Source of the DNA: G965261475 sp965261475 [NCBI: bacterium]
Lineage (GTDB): Bacteria; SAR324; XYD2-FULL-50-16
Assembly (NCBI GenBank): GCA_965261475.1
Contig: OZ253454.1
Span: 992,001 to 1,056,000 of the forward strand
Reading direction: 5' to 3'
DNA: 64,000 bases
Shown here: one piece after another, positions 9,943 through 22,200 of the stretch
Numbering within the stretch: the first letter of the stretch is position 1
How the letters are laid out: the number at the start of each line of letters is the position of its first letter
Notes under the pieces: model-generated
What the model was told of the DNA's origin: nothing
Database searches by the model: none
What the model saw: only the letters and a program-made list of their open reading frames with translations
Position numbers and translations under genes: made by a program

Positions 9943-11403
9943 TCAATCATTGTCTTGGATAGTACCTATAGCTTTTGAGCGAGCAGGGTCTATGACAGCG
10001 TTAGTAGGATTGCTAATTATGAGCTCAAAGGTTTCAACTTCTTCTCCATTACTATCATTTGTAATCGTAATCTTAATATCTGTCGTTGTTGCTCCCGGCG
10101 GAATACTCCCCATACTCCCCCTAGCACTAACGCTTGTATAGTCGCCTGTGGTAACAGCATAACGTACATCACTTTTGACTACTTTGTCAGTACCGCCTAG
10201 CACCCACATTTTATCCTCAAATACTACAGAGCTATGAGATTGCCTAGCAGACCAGAGGTGGTGGTTACTTACTCTTGCGCTAGTCCAATTTCTGCCATCA
10301 ACAGAAGACCACACATCATTTTTAAAAGCATCATCAACCATACCACCTAGCACCCAGATTTTGCCCTCAAATACTACAGAAGTATGATTCTGCCTAGCAG
10401 ACCAGTTAGCGTCAGCTGTAACCTCTGTCCAAACTTCACCATCAACGGAAGACCACACATCATTTCTAAAACTGGCGTCTGATTGAAAGCGTTTAGCATA
10501 GCCACCTAGTACCCAGATTTCGCCCTTAAATTCTACAGAGCTATGAGAGCGCCTAGCTTCCCAGCGAGGGTTGTTGTCGTTAGTTGCAGTTTTTTCCCAA
10601 GTTATGCCATCGGGAGAAGACCACACATCATTTTTCAGACTATCACCCACAACAGAGCCACCTAGCACCCACATTTTACCATCAAAGACTACAGAGGTAT
10701 GCTCTTGTCTAGCATACCAACTATGGGGGTCATTGGTGCTATCAGCTTTAACTTGGAGCCAATTTGTACCATTGGTAGAGGACCACACATCATTTTTAAG
10801 ACCATCACCAGCACTACCACCTAGCACCCACATTTTATTCTCAAAGACTACAGAGGTATGAGATGCTCTTTTGTCCCAGCTAGCACTTGTACCTGTCCAT
10901 GCGTTAGTTAAAAAAAACCACACATGATCTAGAAAATCATTAACAACATTTTTACCATGACCACCTAGTATCAATATACTACTATCATTATTATCATTAT
11001 GATCAAATACTAGCGAGCTGTGAGAGCTTATTTGCCAAAGCGACTTACTAGAAGATCGACTAAAGGCTACATCGTTATTAGCAGTTACTCCTTGTGTTTT
11101 ATACTCAAAGGAAACAGTGCTATCAGCAGCAGGGCGTAGAGTAACTCTAAAATTGATACTTCCATCGCCCTCATTAGCAGAGCTATCAACAATAGATAAA
11201 TTAGCCACAGAATCAATACCAGCAGTAGGGCTACTACTACTATCACCGCAAGAGGCAAGCAAAAATAAAGAAGCTAGGGGCAGTAAAAAAAGAACAGACC
11301 TAGTAAAACTCAAAAACATCCTAAAATCTAGTAAACTACCCTCCTGTTTTTGTTGAGTTATCTTTTGCGTGTTTTGAGAGCAGCGCTTTGTATAAAATTT
11401 CAT
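9943..11403 (-). CDS. Lipoprotein with a Calx-beta domain split by a kelch/Asp-box propeller (486 aa)
   Basis: A close paralogue of the 473-residue protein. Lipobox LASC gives Cys52. A Calx-beta first half (NLSIVDSSANEGDGSINFRV...) is followed by six kelch blades with the H-[ST]-S-V-x-F ... W-V-L-G-G pattern and Asp-box-like SS.DG..W turns, then the Calx-beta second half ending GTIQDND. The second-half DNA is closer to that of the 4163-residue gene than to the 473-residue gene, which suggests exchange among the copies. The ligand is unknown; an exposed lipoprotein is inferred from the lipobox and domains. The promoter lies in the conserved leader directly upstream. Confidence 0.9.
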   Translation of the reverse strand: MKFYTKRCSQNTQKITQQKQEGSLLDFRMFLSFTRSVLFLLPLASLFLLASCGDSSSSPTAGIDSVANLSIVDSSANEGDGSINFRVTLRPAADSTVSFEYKTQGVTANNDVAFSRSSSKSLWQISSHSSLVFDHNDNNDSSILILGGHGKNVVNDFLDHVWFFLTNAWTGTSASWDKRASHTSVVFENKMWVLGGSAGDGLKNDVWSSTNGTNWLQVKADSTNDPHSWYARQEHTSVVFDGKMWVLGGSVVGDSLKNDVWSSPDGITWEKTATNDNNPRWEARRSHSSVEFKGEIWVLGGYAKRFQSDASFRNDVWSSVDGEVWTEVTADANWSARQNHTSVVFEGKIWVLGGMVDDAFKNDVWSSVDGRNWTSARVSNHHLWSARQSHSSVVFEDKMWVLGGTDKVVKSDVRYAVTTGDYTSVSARGSMGSIPPGATTTDIKITITNDSNGEEVETFELIISNPTNAVIDPARSKAIGTIQDND

Positions 11404-11712
11404 AGTTATTTAGATAGTAAATCTTTTTTTTAATAATTTAAGAAACAAACTAAAATAGTATGTCTAATACTACTTAAACTAAATCTTTAAAACAAGCAAA
11501 TAGTGAGAAATAAATAAATTAGCTAAAATCAATCTCAGCTATACAAAACCTAGCTCAAACTAAATTATAAAGATAATTGCTAACTAAAAAAAATCAAAAA
11601 AAAAGTGCAATAATGCAGATAATAACTCCTAAAAACATAGCAAGCAAAAGTGCGAGATGATGCTCTAGCTAGCAAAAAACCATAGATCATTTGTAGCTTG
11701 TCGCTACCACCT
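11404..11712 (-). promoter_or_regulatory. Conserved leader and promoter of the 486-residue paralogue
   Basis: The same roughly 300-base block as upstream of the other paralogues. On the minus strand TTGTTT (11490-11495) is 17 bases from TAGTAT (11467-11472). The -10 hexamer differs by one base from the TAGCAT of two siblings. Confidence 0.55.
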
Positions 11713-13215
11713 CTATATTTTGTGCTTGTTTTGTGCTTATATTTTTGTAGCTTGTCGCTACCACCTAGCACTTATATTTTGTGTTTGTTTTGTGATTATG
11801 TTTTGTGTCTCAAGTAAAGGGAGAGCTTGCCTAGCTTATGTTTTGTCTCAAGCAAAGGGAGCTTATCTAGCGCGTGTTTTGGTAGATGTGCTCTGTGGTA
11901 GGACTAGTGCTTGGTAGATGTGCTCTGTGGTAGGGCGAGTGCTGCGATGCTCTGTGCGGATACTAGCAAAATATACTAGTGACAGTAAAAACTTTTGCAT
12001 TGCTAGCGGTTAGTATATTGTGCGCCTTGTTTTGTACCTAATGTTTGATACCTATATTTTTGAGTTTGTTTTGTGTTTTGTTTTGTGTCTCAAGCAAAGG
12101 GAGAGCTTGCCTAGCGTGTGTTTTGGTAGCTGTGCTCTGTGGTAGGACTAGTGCTTGAGAGGTCTGCTCTGTGGTAGGGCTAGTGCGTACTTGATAGACA
12201 CACTCTGCTAGTAGGGCGAGTGCTGCGATGCTCTGTGCGGATACTAGCAAAATATACTAGTGACAGTAAAAACTTTTGCATTGCTAGCGGTTAGTATATT
12301 GTGCGCCTTGTTTTGTACCTAATGTTTGATACCTATATTTTTGAGTTTGTTTTGTGTTTTGTTTTGTGTCTCAAGCAAAGGGAGCTTGCCTAGCGTGTGT
12401 TTTGGTAGATGTGCTCTGTTGGTAGGGCGAGTGCTTGGGAGGTGGGCTCTGTGGTAGGGCTAGTGCGTACTTGATAGACACTCTCTGCTAGTAGGGCGAG
12501 TGCTGTCATAGTCTGTGCGGATACTAGCAAAATATACTAGCAACAGTAAAACTTTTGCACTGCTAGCGGTTAGTATATTGTGCGCCTTGTTTTGTACCTA
12601 ATGTTTGATACCTATATTTTTGAGTTTGTTTTGAGCTTGTTTTGTGCTTATGTTTTGTCTCAAGCAAAGAGAGCTTGTCTAGCGTGTGTTTTGGTAGCTG
12701 TGCTCTGTCGGTAGGACTAGTGCTTGGGAGGTGGACTCTGTAGTAGGGCTAGTGCGTACTTGATAGACACACTCTGCTAGTAGGGCGAGTGCTGCGATAG
12801 TCTGCGCGGATACTAGCAAAATATACTAGTGACAGTAAAACTTTTGCACTGCTAGCGGTTAGTATATTGTGCGCCTTGTTTTGTACCTAATGTTTGATAC
12901 CTATATTTTTGAGTTTGTTTTGTGTTTGTTTTGTCTCAAGCAAAGGGAGCTTGTCTAGCTTATGTTTTGTCTCAAGTAAAGGGAGAGCTTGCCTAGCGCG
13001 TGTTTTGGGAGGTGTGCTCTGTGGTAGGACTAGTGCTTGAGAGGTCTGCTCTGTGGTAGGGCTAGTGCTGTCATAGTCTGCGCGGATACTAGCAAAATAT
13101 ACTAGCGACAGTAAAACTTTTGCACTACCAGTAGCGATATTTTGTGCTTGTTTTGTGCTTATATTTTAAGCTTGTTTTGAGCTTATATTTTGTCTCAAGT
13201 AAAAAGAGATTGCCT
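11713..13215. repeat. Long tandem array of a roughly 280-bp palindrome-rich repeat
   Basis: Units begin CAAG[CT]AAAG.GAG at about 11811, 11849, 12091, 12372, 12661, 12937, 12973 and 13196. The three central full units are 281, 289 and 276 bases long and near-identical. Each contains sub-repeats of the type TGCTCTGTGGTAGGGCTAGTGC, then CTAGCAAAATATACTAG, then an AATATACT/AGTATATT inverted repeat around a TTTTGCA core. Shortened copies at 11811-11849 and 12937-12973 look like products of unequal recombination. Unit length and lack of unique spacers exclude CRISPR. I see no gene. Confidence 0.85.
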
Positions 13216-13262
13216 AAATTGTCTTCAATCATTGTCTTCAATAATTGTCATCAATCATTGTC
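13216..13262. repeat. 13-bp tandem repeat at the 3' end of the giant gene
   Basis: ATTGTCTTCAAT[CA] is repeated about four times with small changes. On the minus strand it reads GACAATGATTGA, the last codons and stop (D-N-D-stop) of the 4163-residue gene, duplicated beyond the stop. Two smaller siblings also end near an ATTGTCTTCAATCAT sequence. Confidence 0.6.
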
Positions 13263-16200
13263 TTGGATAGTACCTGTAGCTTTTGAGCGAGCAGGGTCTA
13301 TGACAGCGTTAGTAGGATTGCTAATTATGAGCCTAAAAGTTTCAGTAGGCTCTGCCACTGTATCGTTGATAAGATTGATAGTAAGAGTTTTGCTTGTTGC
13401 TCCCGGCGGAATACTCACACGAGCACTTTTACTTATATAGTCTCTTTGAGCTTCAAAATATGCAAATTTTAAGAAACGCCCATTATTGTTAATTCCACCT
13501 ATTAGCCACAGTCTATCCTCAAAGACTACAGAGGTATGCCCTGCTCTGTAATCCAAATTCTTTGTATTTTTATTCCAAACGACACCATCGATAGAATACC
13601 ACGCATCTCTTTTGATATCTCTAGTTGGATATTTACCACTATCGCCACCTAGCACCCAGATTTTGCCCTCATAGACTACAGAGGTATGCTTATATCTAGC
13701 TTCCCAGTCAGCGTTGTTGTTAGTTTTAACTTCATTCCAAGCTATTCCGTTGGTGGAGTCCCACACATCGTTTTGATTATAGTCCCCTGAAACAGAGCCA
13801 CCTAACACCCACATTTTATTATCAAAGACTACAGAGGTATGCTCTTGTCTCGCAGACCAACTATGGGGGTCATTGGTGCTATCAGCTTTAACTTCATTCC
13901 AAGCTATCCCGTTGGTAGAGTCCCACACATCGTTTCTCAGACTAGCGTCCGTAGGAAGATATTTTTTACTATAACCACCTAGTACCCACATTTTATTCTT
14001 AAAGACCACCGAGCTATGAGAGCGCCTAGCTTGCCAGCCAGCGTTGTTATTAGGTTTAACTTCATTCCAATCTCCGCCGTTGGTAGAGTTCTGTACATCA
14101 TTTTGATACAAGTTACCAGCAGCAATTGCATCACTACCATAAATTCTGTCAGCAGTATTACCACCTAGTACCCACATTTTCTCCTCAAAGACCAGCGAGC
14201 TATGAGAATGCCGAGGTCCGTTTATAAAGCCAATTGGATCAGGGAGTCTTTTTGTGGTGACAGTGACACTGGTAAAACTATTCACCCAGTCTGTATTTAA
14301 AATGTCATTACCCATATTGAAACTGTCATAACCTTTATGAGAACCACCTAGTGACCACATATAGTTATTAAAGACCACAGAGGTATGTTCTCGTCTACGC
14401 CAAACAAAGTTATCTGAAGCTTGTATAAATTTTAGAACATTAGCGCTAATGCTCTGTGTCGCGTAGTCAAAGGATACAGATTTGATGTGGGAAGAACTCA
14501 AGGTAACGATAAATTCTATTACTCTTGCGTCCTCTTGAGCAGTGGCGTCTGCTACAGACAAGCTTGGTAGAGCATCAATAATGGTAGCGGTAACTTGTTG
14601 TTGCCCTAGAACAGCATTCATAGGGCTAATAAAGCGGACATCAAAGGTCTCGTCTGCTTCTACGATGTTATCAATAGTAATAATAATAGAGAACTCAGTA
14701 GTGGTATCACCTTCTGGTATGCTAATGCTGAGAGGATTAGCGGCAGGAACTTCTGTGTAATCATCACCTGCAAGAGCGCTACCTGCTAGCGTGTAATAAG
14801 AAAAAGATACTTCCTCAGACAAAGGGCGCTCTAGTCGAGCTACAAATTTTAGCTCCCGGTTGCGCTCTAGAGCAGAGCCACCTGTGATATGTATGGTTGC
14901 TAGTCCTTTGATAGTGCCTGTGGCTCTACTTCTAGCTAGAGTAGCTTTGAGGGGTTCAGTAAGCACTAGGAAAAAGCTCTCATCACCTTCTACAACCGCA
15001 TCAGAAATAATAGGAATTGGAATAGATACACTAGTGCTGTCTGCTGGTATGCTAGCGGTAGTTATAGAACTAGCAGTAACTTCTGTGTAATCTACACCTG
15101 CAAGAGCGCTACCTTCTTCTGTGTGATAAGAAAAAGATATATTCTCTAAAGAAGTAACATCTAAGATAACGCTAAATTGCATATTCTCGCCCTCGAGAGC
15201 AGTGGCGTCTGCAACAGACAAACTTGGGAAATCATCGTCGATAATGATAGCAGTGACTCTATCTTTGATTATATTGATACCGGGGAAATTGCTAGTTATG
15301 ATAGCATCAAAGGTCTCGTCGCCCTCGTGGATACTATCATCTAGAATGTTAACTTCAAAACTATCCGATACTAAAGATGCGGTTCCAGTGATAAATGTGG
15401 TTCCAGAAGCAGCTGTATAATCTACACCAGCACGAGCGCTACCGTCTCTAGTGCGCCAAGCAACATCTACAACCTGATCCTTATGAGCGTCTTTAAGAAC
15501 AATGACAAATCGTATGCGTCCTAAGCTCTCTCCTCCCTCCAAGACTTCCAAAAACGACAAAGTCGGGTAATCGTCGTTGACAATGGTAGCAGTGGCTGTA
15601 TCTTTGGTTATATTGATACCGGGGGCACTGCTAGTTATGATAACATCAAAGCTCTCGTCAAGCTCTGAGAGACTATCATCTGCAAGGTCAATAAAAATAT
15701 CAGTAGTAGTCTTGCCCGCTAGTATGCTAGCTTTTTGAGTAGTAACGCCTGTGTAATCATCAACTTCTGTAGCGCTACCAGCTCTAGTACTCCAAAAAAC
15801 ATCTACATCCCGCTCCGCAAATACATCGTTGAGCGAGAGGGTAAATTTCATTTGCCCTGCACTCTCTAGGGCAGTAGCATCTGCGATTGACAAGGTTAAG
15901 GGCTCGTCGTCGTCTATGATGGTGCCTACAGCAATCTTTCTGGTTGGATATATAACAGCATTGGAGGAGATACTTATAAGCTCTACCCTAAAAGTCTCGT
16001 TTCCTTCTACGATAGAATCTTGGTTAATCGTCACAAGCAGATCTCCGCTAGTATCACTTGTTGCGATACTACCGTTAGTACTAGGTAGTACAAAATCAAT
16101 AGTTTGTTGTGCTGTATGCACTCCATTTACTACATCTAGAATCCGAATTCCGTAAGATGTCAAACTAGCATCGGGCTTACTCAAGGTAAGGCGAAATTCT

Positions 16201-19200
16201 ATTACTCCTGCTCCCTCTAGGGCAGTAGCATCTGCGATTGACAAAAGCGGTAATTCGTCGTCTATAATGGTAGCAGTGGCTCTATTGTGAAATTTTCTGA
16301 TGCTAACATCGTGGTTGTCGGGGTTACTAATAACAATATCAAAGGTCTCGTCGTTTTCTACAGTAGTATCGTTAATAATAGCAATAAAGATTTCAGTAGT
16401 GGTATCACCCGCTGGTATCATAGCTCTCCTAGAATCAGTAGTAGTAACGCCTGTGTAATCATCTGTTGCAGTAGCGCTGCCTGCTTCTGTGTGATAATTA
16501 AAATAAACATCAGTGCTACGCCAAGGCTGTGCTAGAGTAGCAGTAAATTTGATGCTTGTAGCATCCTCTAGGGCGTAAGAGTCGGCAACAGACAAAACCG
16601 GAAAATCATTATTTTTAATGGTGATTGTAGCTCTGCTCCTGCCTATAGTGGCACCTCCGACGTGGTTAAATACAACATCAAAGGTCTCGTCTTCTTCTAT
16701 GATATCATCATCAATAATAGTAATATAAAAAAGGCGCTTGCTCTTAAGGGGATCTATGAAAACAGCACCTGAAAAGTTGTGGCTATAATCTATGCCGCGC
16801 TTAGCACTACCATCTTCTGTCTTCAAACTAACCTGTACTTGTCCACCACTAGGTACAGGTTCACTCAACGAAACTATCACTTCAACAGTAACATTTCCCT
16901 TCCTCTCATAGCCAATAGCGTCGGCAACAGACAAACTTGATAAATCATCGTTAATAATGACGCCTAAGATTCTAGTTGTGTCTATAGTGGCATTTTTGAG
17001 GCTGCTAATCACTAAATAAAATTCCTCCCTACCTTCGTTGGTAGCATCATCGTTAAGCTCAATGCTGATGGTAAAACTACGCTCACCAGCTGGTATGATA
17101 AATCTTCCAGAGCTACTAATATAGTCAACTGTTGCAGTAGCAGTGCCTGCTTCTGTGTGATAATTAAAAGAGACATCGGTTTTCAAAAAAGCCTCACTCA
17201 AAGAGGCTGTAAACACTAGGGGACCTGCGCCCTCTGAAACAGAGTTGTCTTCAATATATAAAATTGGTAAATCCTCAAGTTTAATGGTACCAGTAGCTCT
17301 GGCTGCGTTTTCGCCTATAGTAGCATTAGTGGTGGGGTTGCTAATTATAATATCAAAAGTCTCGTCGTCTTCTATGAGGCTATCATCACTAATATCAATA
17401 AAAATCTCAGCGGTAGTGACACCAGCTGGGATAGTAACGGGCGTAAGAGCAACACCTGTGTAATCGTCGCCTGAGCTAGCACTACCTGCCATTGTTTTGT
17501 ACTCAAAAGAGACAGCAGTGTGGCGAAAAGCCGCACTCAAGCTAACAATAAATTTCATTTTTGGCTCGCTCTCAAGAGCAGTGGCGTCTGCGATAGACAA
17601 GCTGGGCAAATCATCGTTGATAATGGTAGCAGTAGCTCTTGCTCTGTTTTTGTCTATAGTGGCATTGACGGCACTGCTAATTATAACATCAAAGCTCTCG
17701 TCGTCTTCTACGTCTGGATCATCAATAATTCTAATCAAAATCCCAGTGGTAGTGTCGCCAGCTAGTATGCGAGCTTCTTGAGTAGTAACGCCTGTATAAT
17801 CATCTGTGGTGCTAGCACTACCTCCTACTGTGCGATAATTAAAAGAAACAGCAGTACGGCTAAAAGCTTCGCTCAAGGTAGCGGTAAATTTTACGCTCTT
17901 TGCACTCTCTAGAGCAACGACATCTGTGATAGACAAAATTGGTAGCTCGTCAATGCTAATAGTACCTGTAGCACTTTTTTTGCTAATTGCAATCTTGTTA
18001 TCTGGTTCATCGGTACTAATGATAACATCAAAGGTTTCGTCGTCTTCTATGTCCATATCATCAATAATATCAATAAAAATATCAGCGGTAGTGGCACCAG
18101 CTTGCATAGTAACGGTCGTAAGAGTAACACCTTCGTAATCGTCGCCATCTGTAGCACTACCTGCTTTTGTTTGATAACTAAAAATTATATTGTTAGTAAC
18201 AGGTTTGCTCAAGGTAACAATAAATTTCATTTGCACTGCGTTCTCTACCGCAGTAGCATTTGCAATAGACAAACTAGGTATTTCTCCAACTATGGTGCCT
18301 AGAGCAGTGTCATTTTCAATGCTAGCATTGACGGGTTTACTAAGACGGACGCTAAAAAACTCATCGCCTTCTCTAATGCCATCAGATGTAATATCAATAC
18401 TGATAGTTGTAGTAGTGTCTGGGGCGTAAATAGTAACGGGCGTAAGAGCAACACCTGTGTAATCTTCGCCCTCTGTAGCACTACCTGCTACAGCTAGTGT
18501 TTTGTAGTAAAAAGAAACATCGGTGCGACTAAAAGCAGCGCTCAAGGTAACCATAAATTTTAAGCTCCCTGCACTCTCTATGTCCTTAGCGTCTGCAATA
18601 GACAAAATAGGTAAATCCTCACGTTTGATGGTAGCTGTCGCTCTTACTTTATTTGCGTCTATAGTGGCATTATTGGGGTTGCTAATTATAACATCAAAAC
18701 TCTCGTCTTCTTCTACGAAGATATCATTATCGATAACAATAACAATAGCTGTAGTGCTGTCGCCGGCACTGATAGTAGCAGTTCCAAGGTCAACGCCTGT
18801 GTAATCGCCGCCCTGTGTAGCACTACCTGCTAATGTTTGAAAGAAAAAAGAAACATCAGCGTTACGAAAAGGGGGATTTAAGGTGGCTATAAATTTGACA
18901 CTTCCTGCACTCTCTAAAGAAGTAGCATCTGCAATAGACAATGTTGGTAACTCGTCGATTTTGATGGTACCAGTGGCTCTATTATCGCCCGTAATAGCAT
19001 TATTGGGGTTAAAAATTACTACATCAAAGGTTTCGTCATCTTCTATAAACTCATCATCAAAAATAGCAATAAAAATAGCTGTAGTGCTGTCGCCGGCACT
19101 GATAGTAGCAGTGTTAAGGGCAACGCCTGTGTAATCTAGAGCATCACTAGCGCTACCGACTATAGTTTGATAGAAAAAGGCGACCTCAGTGCTACTAAAA

Positions 19201-22200
19201 GCTCTACTCAAGGTCACTATAAATTGCATACTACCAGCATTCTCTAGGGCAGCAGCGTCTGTGATAGATAGGCTTGGTAGCTCGTCGATTTTAATCGTAG
19301 CTGTCGCACTTGCTTTGTCTATAGTGGCATTTACAAGGTTGCTGATTATAATATCAAAGGTTTCGTCGTCTTCTACAGTCATATCATCAGTAATAAGGAT
19401 AACAATATCAGCGGTAGTGGCACCAGCTGGGATAGTAACGGTCGTAAGAGCAACACCTTCGTAATCGTCGCCTTCTATAGCACTACCGCTTAGCGTTTTG
19501 TAGTTAAAAGAAATCTCGTATCCGTCAAAAGGCTCACTCAAAATAGCTATAAACTCCAATATTCCTACATCCTCTGAGGCAGAAACATTGGCAATAGACA
19601 ATAGTGGTAAATCGTCAATTTTGATAGTAGCTGTCGCTCTTGCTTTGTTTTTGTCTATAGTGGCATTAGTGGGGTTGCTAATTATAACATCAAAGCTCTC
19701 GTCTGCTTCTACGAGCTTATCATCAAGAATAGCAATAAAAATAGCTGTAGTACTGTCACCAGCACTGATAGTAGCAGTGTCAAGGGCAACGCCTGTGTAA
19801 TCTAAATCATCACTAGCGCTACCAGCGCTTGTTTTATAATCAAATAAAACATCAGTGATGCGAAAAGGAGGGCTTAAGGTGACTATAAATTTGGCACTCC
19901 CTGCGCTCTCAGCAACAGAGCTACCTGTGATAGACAAGCTTGGTAGCTCGTCTATTTGAATCGTAGCTGTAGCACTTGCTCTATTTTCGTCTATAGTGGC
20001 ATTAGTGGGGTTGCTAATTATAACATCAAAGCTCTCGTAATCTTCTGTGGTATCATCATCAATAATATCAATACTAATAGCTGTAGTGCTGTCGCCGGCA
20101 CTGATAGTAGCTCTCCTAGTAGGAACGCCTGTGTAATCGTCGCCCTGTGTAGCACTACCTGCTAATGTTTGAAAGAAAAAAGAAACATCAGTGATGCGAA
20201 AAGGGGGGGGGCTTAAGGTGACTATAAATTTGGCACTCCCTGCGCTCTCAGCAACAGAGCTACCTGTGATAGACAAGCTTGGTAACTCGTCGATTTTGAT
20301 GGTAGCAGTGGCTTTTAGTTGGTCTATAGTAGCATTAGCAAGATTGCTAATTATTATATCAAAGGTCTCTTCGTCTTCTACGAGGTCATCGTCAAGAATG
20401 ATAATGTTAATAAAGGCGGTAGTATCACCAGAGTATATATTAGCAGTTGTCAGTAAATAGCTATAGTCTAAGCCTGCGCTAGCACTACCATCTAGCGTTT
20501 TATAATCAAAGGAGACCAGATGACCGGGAAAGGGCTCGCTCAAAGAGGCTATAAATTGTAGGCTGCCTGCATTCTCTAGAGTAGTAACATTGGCAATAGA
20601 CAATATTGGTAAGTCTTCGATTTTGATAGTGCCTGTTGCCCGCTTCTTGCTAAAGCGAACCTCTGTGCTTGGCGTGTTAATTTCTACATCAAAGGTTTCG
20701 TCGTCTTCTACAGTCATATCATCAGTAATAGGGATAACAATATCAGCGGTAGTGGCACCAGCTGGGATAGTAACAGTCGTAAGAGCAACACCTGTGTAAT
20801 CTTCGCCCTGTGTAGCACTACCAGCAATTGTGCGGTAGCTAAAAGATATAGCTTCTTGAGAATCGGAGTTACTCAAAGTAACTACAAATCGTAGCTCCAG
20901 CTCACTCTCAAAAGCAGCAGCGTCTGCAATAAACAAACTAGCTATTTCGCCTTCAATGATACCTAGAGCACTTGCTTTGCTAATAGTAGCATTGACGGGA
21001 TTGCTCAGCTTGAGGCTAAAAACCTCATCTCCTTCGTTTACGACATCGTCACTAATAGTAATAGGGATTTCAACAGTGCTACTGCCAGCTTTGATAGTAG
21101 CTCTACCAGAGGTACTAAGATAATCAGAGCCTGCGCTAGCACTACCAGCGATTGTTTCGTAGTCAAAAGAGACATCAGTGCTCGAAAAAGGTGCGCTTAA
21201 AGAGACTGTAAATAGTAAGGTTCCAGCACTCTCAACAACAGAGCTACCCGTGATAGACAAGCTTGGTAAATCATCAATTTCTATCCTACCAGTGGCTCTT
21301 GCTCTGTTTTTGTCTATAGTGGCATTGCTAGGGTTGCTAATCACTAAATCAAAGGTTTCTGCTTCTTCTATGAGGCTATCGTTACGAATAACAATAGCAA
21401 TAGCTGTAGTAGTGTCGCCCGCTGGTATGCTAGCTCTTGCAAAAGAATAGGTATAATCTAAAATATTTTTAGCGCTACCCTCTATTGTTTCGTAGTCAAA
21501 AGATACAATATTACCGGGAAAGGGTACGCTCAAAGTAACAAGGAATTTGATACTTTCTGCGCTCTCAATCACAGAGCTACCTGCAATAGACAATGTTGGT
21601 AAATCATCAATTTTGATAGTAGCAGTGGCTCTTGCTCTGTTTTTGTCTATAGTGGCATTATCGGGGTTGGTAATCACTAAATCAAAGGTTTCATCATCTT
21701 CTATGAGGGCATCATCAATCAGGTCAATAAAAATACTTATCTCCTTGCTACCAGCTGGTATGCTAGTAGTATCAAAGGCACTAGTATAATCATAGTCTGC
21801 ACTAGCACTGCCGCTCAGTGTTTGATAATCAAAAGAGACATCTTTAATAATAGGCACACTCAAAAAAACTCTAAATCGTAGGCTTCCCTCGCTCTCAATT
21901 ACAGAGCTACCTACCACAGACAAGCTTGGTAAATCTTGAAATTCAATAATACCTGTGGCTCTAGCTGTGCTGATAGTCGCATTGATGGGCTGAGCAATGA
22001 TAACATCAAAGCTCTCGTCTGCTTCTACGAGCACATCATCAATAATACTAATAGGGATACTCACACTAGTGCTATCTGCTTTGATGCTAGCACTTGCAAA
22101 AGAATGGGTATAATCCAAGCGGGCAATAGCACTGCCTTGTACGGTGTAATAGTCAAAAGCTACAATATTACCGGGAAAGGGCTCGCTCAAAGTAACAAGG

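Noticed and set aside
12038-12250. 70-codon minus-strand frame within the repeat array
   Set aside because: Composed of repeat sequence, not preserved in neighbouring copies.
11713-13215. CRISPR array
   Set aside because: Units are about 200-290 bases and repeat along their full length, with no short repeat/unique spacer alternation and no cas genes.
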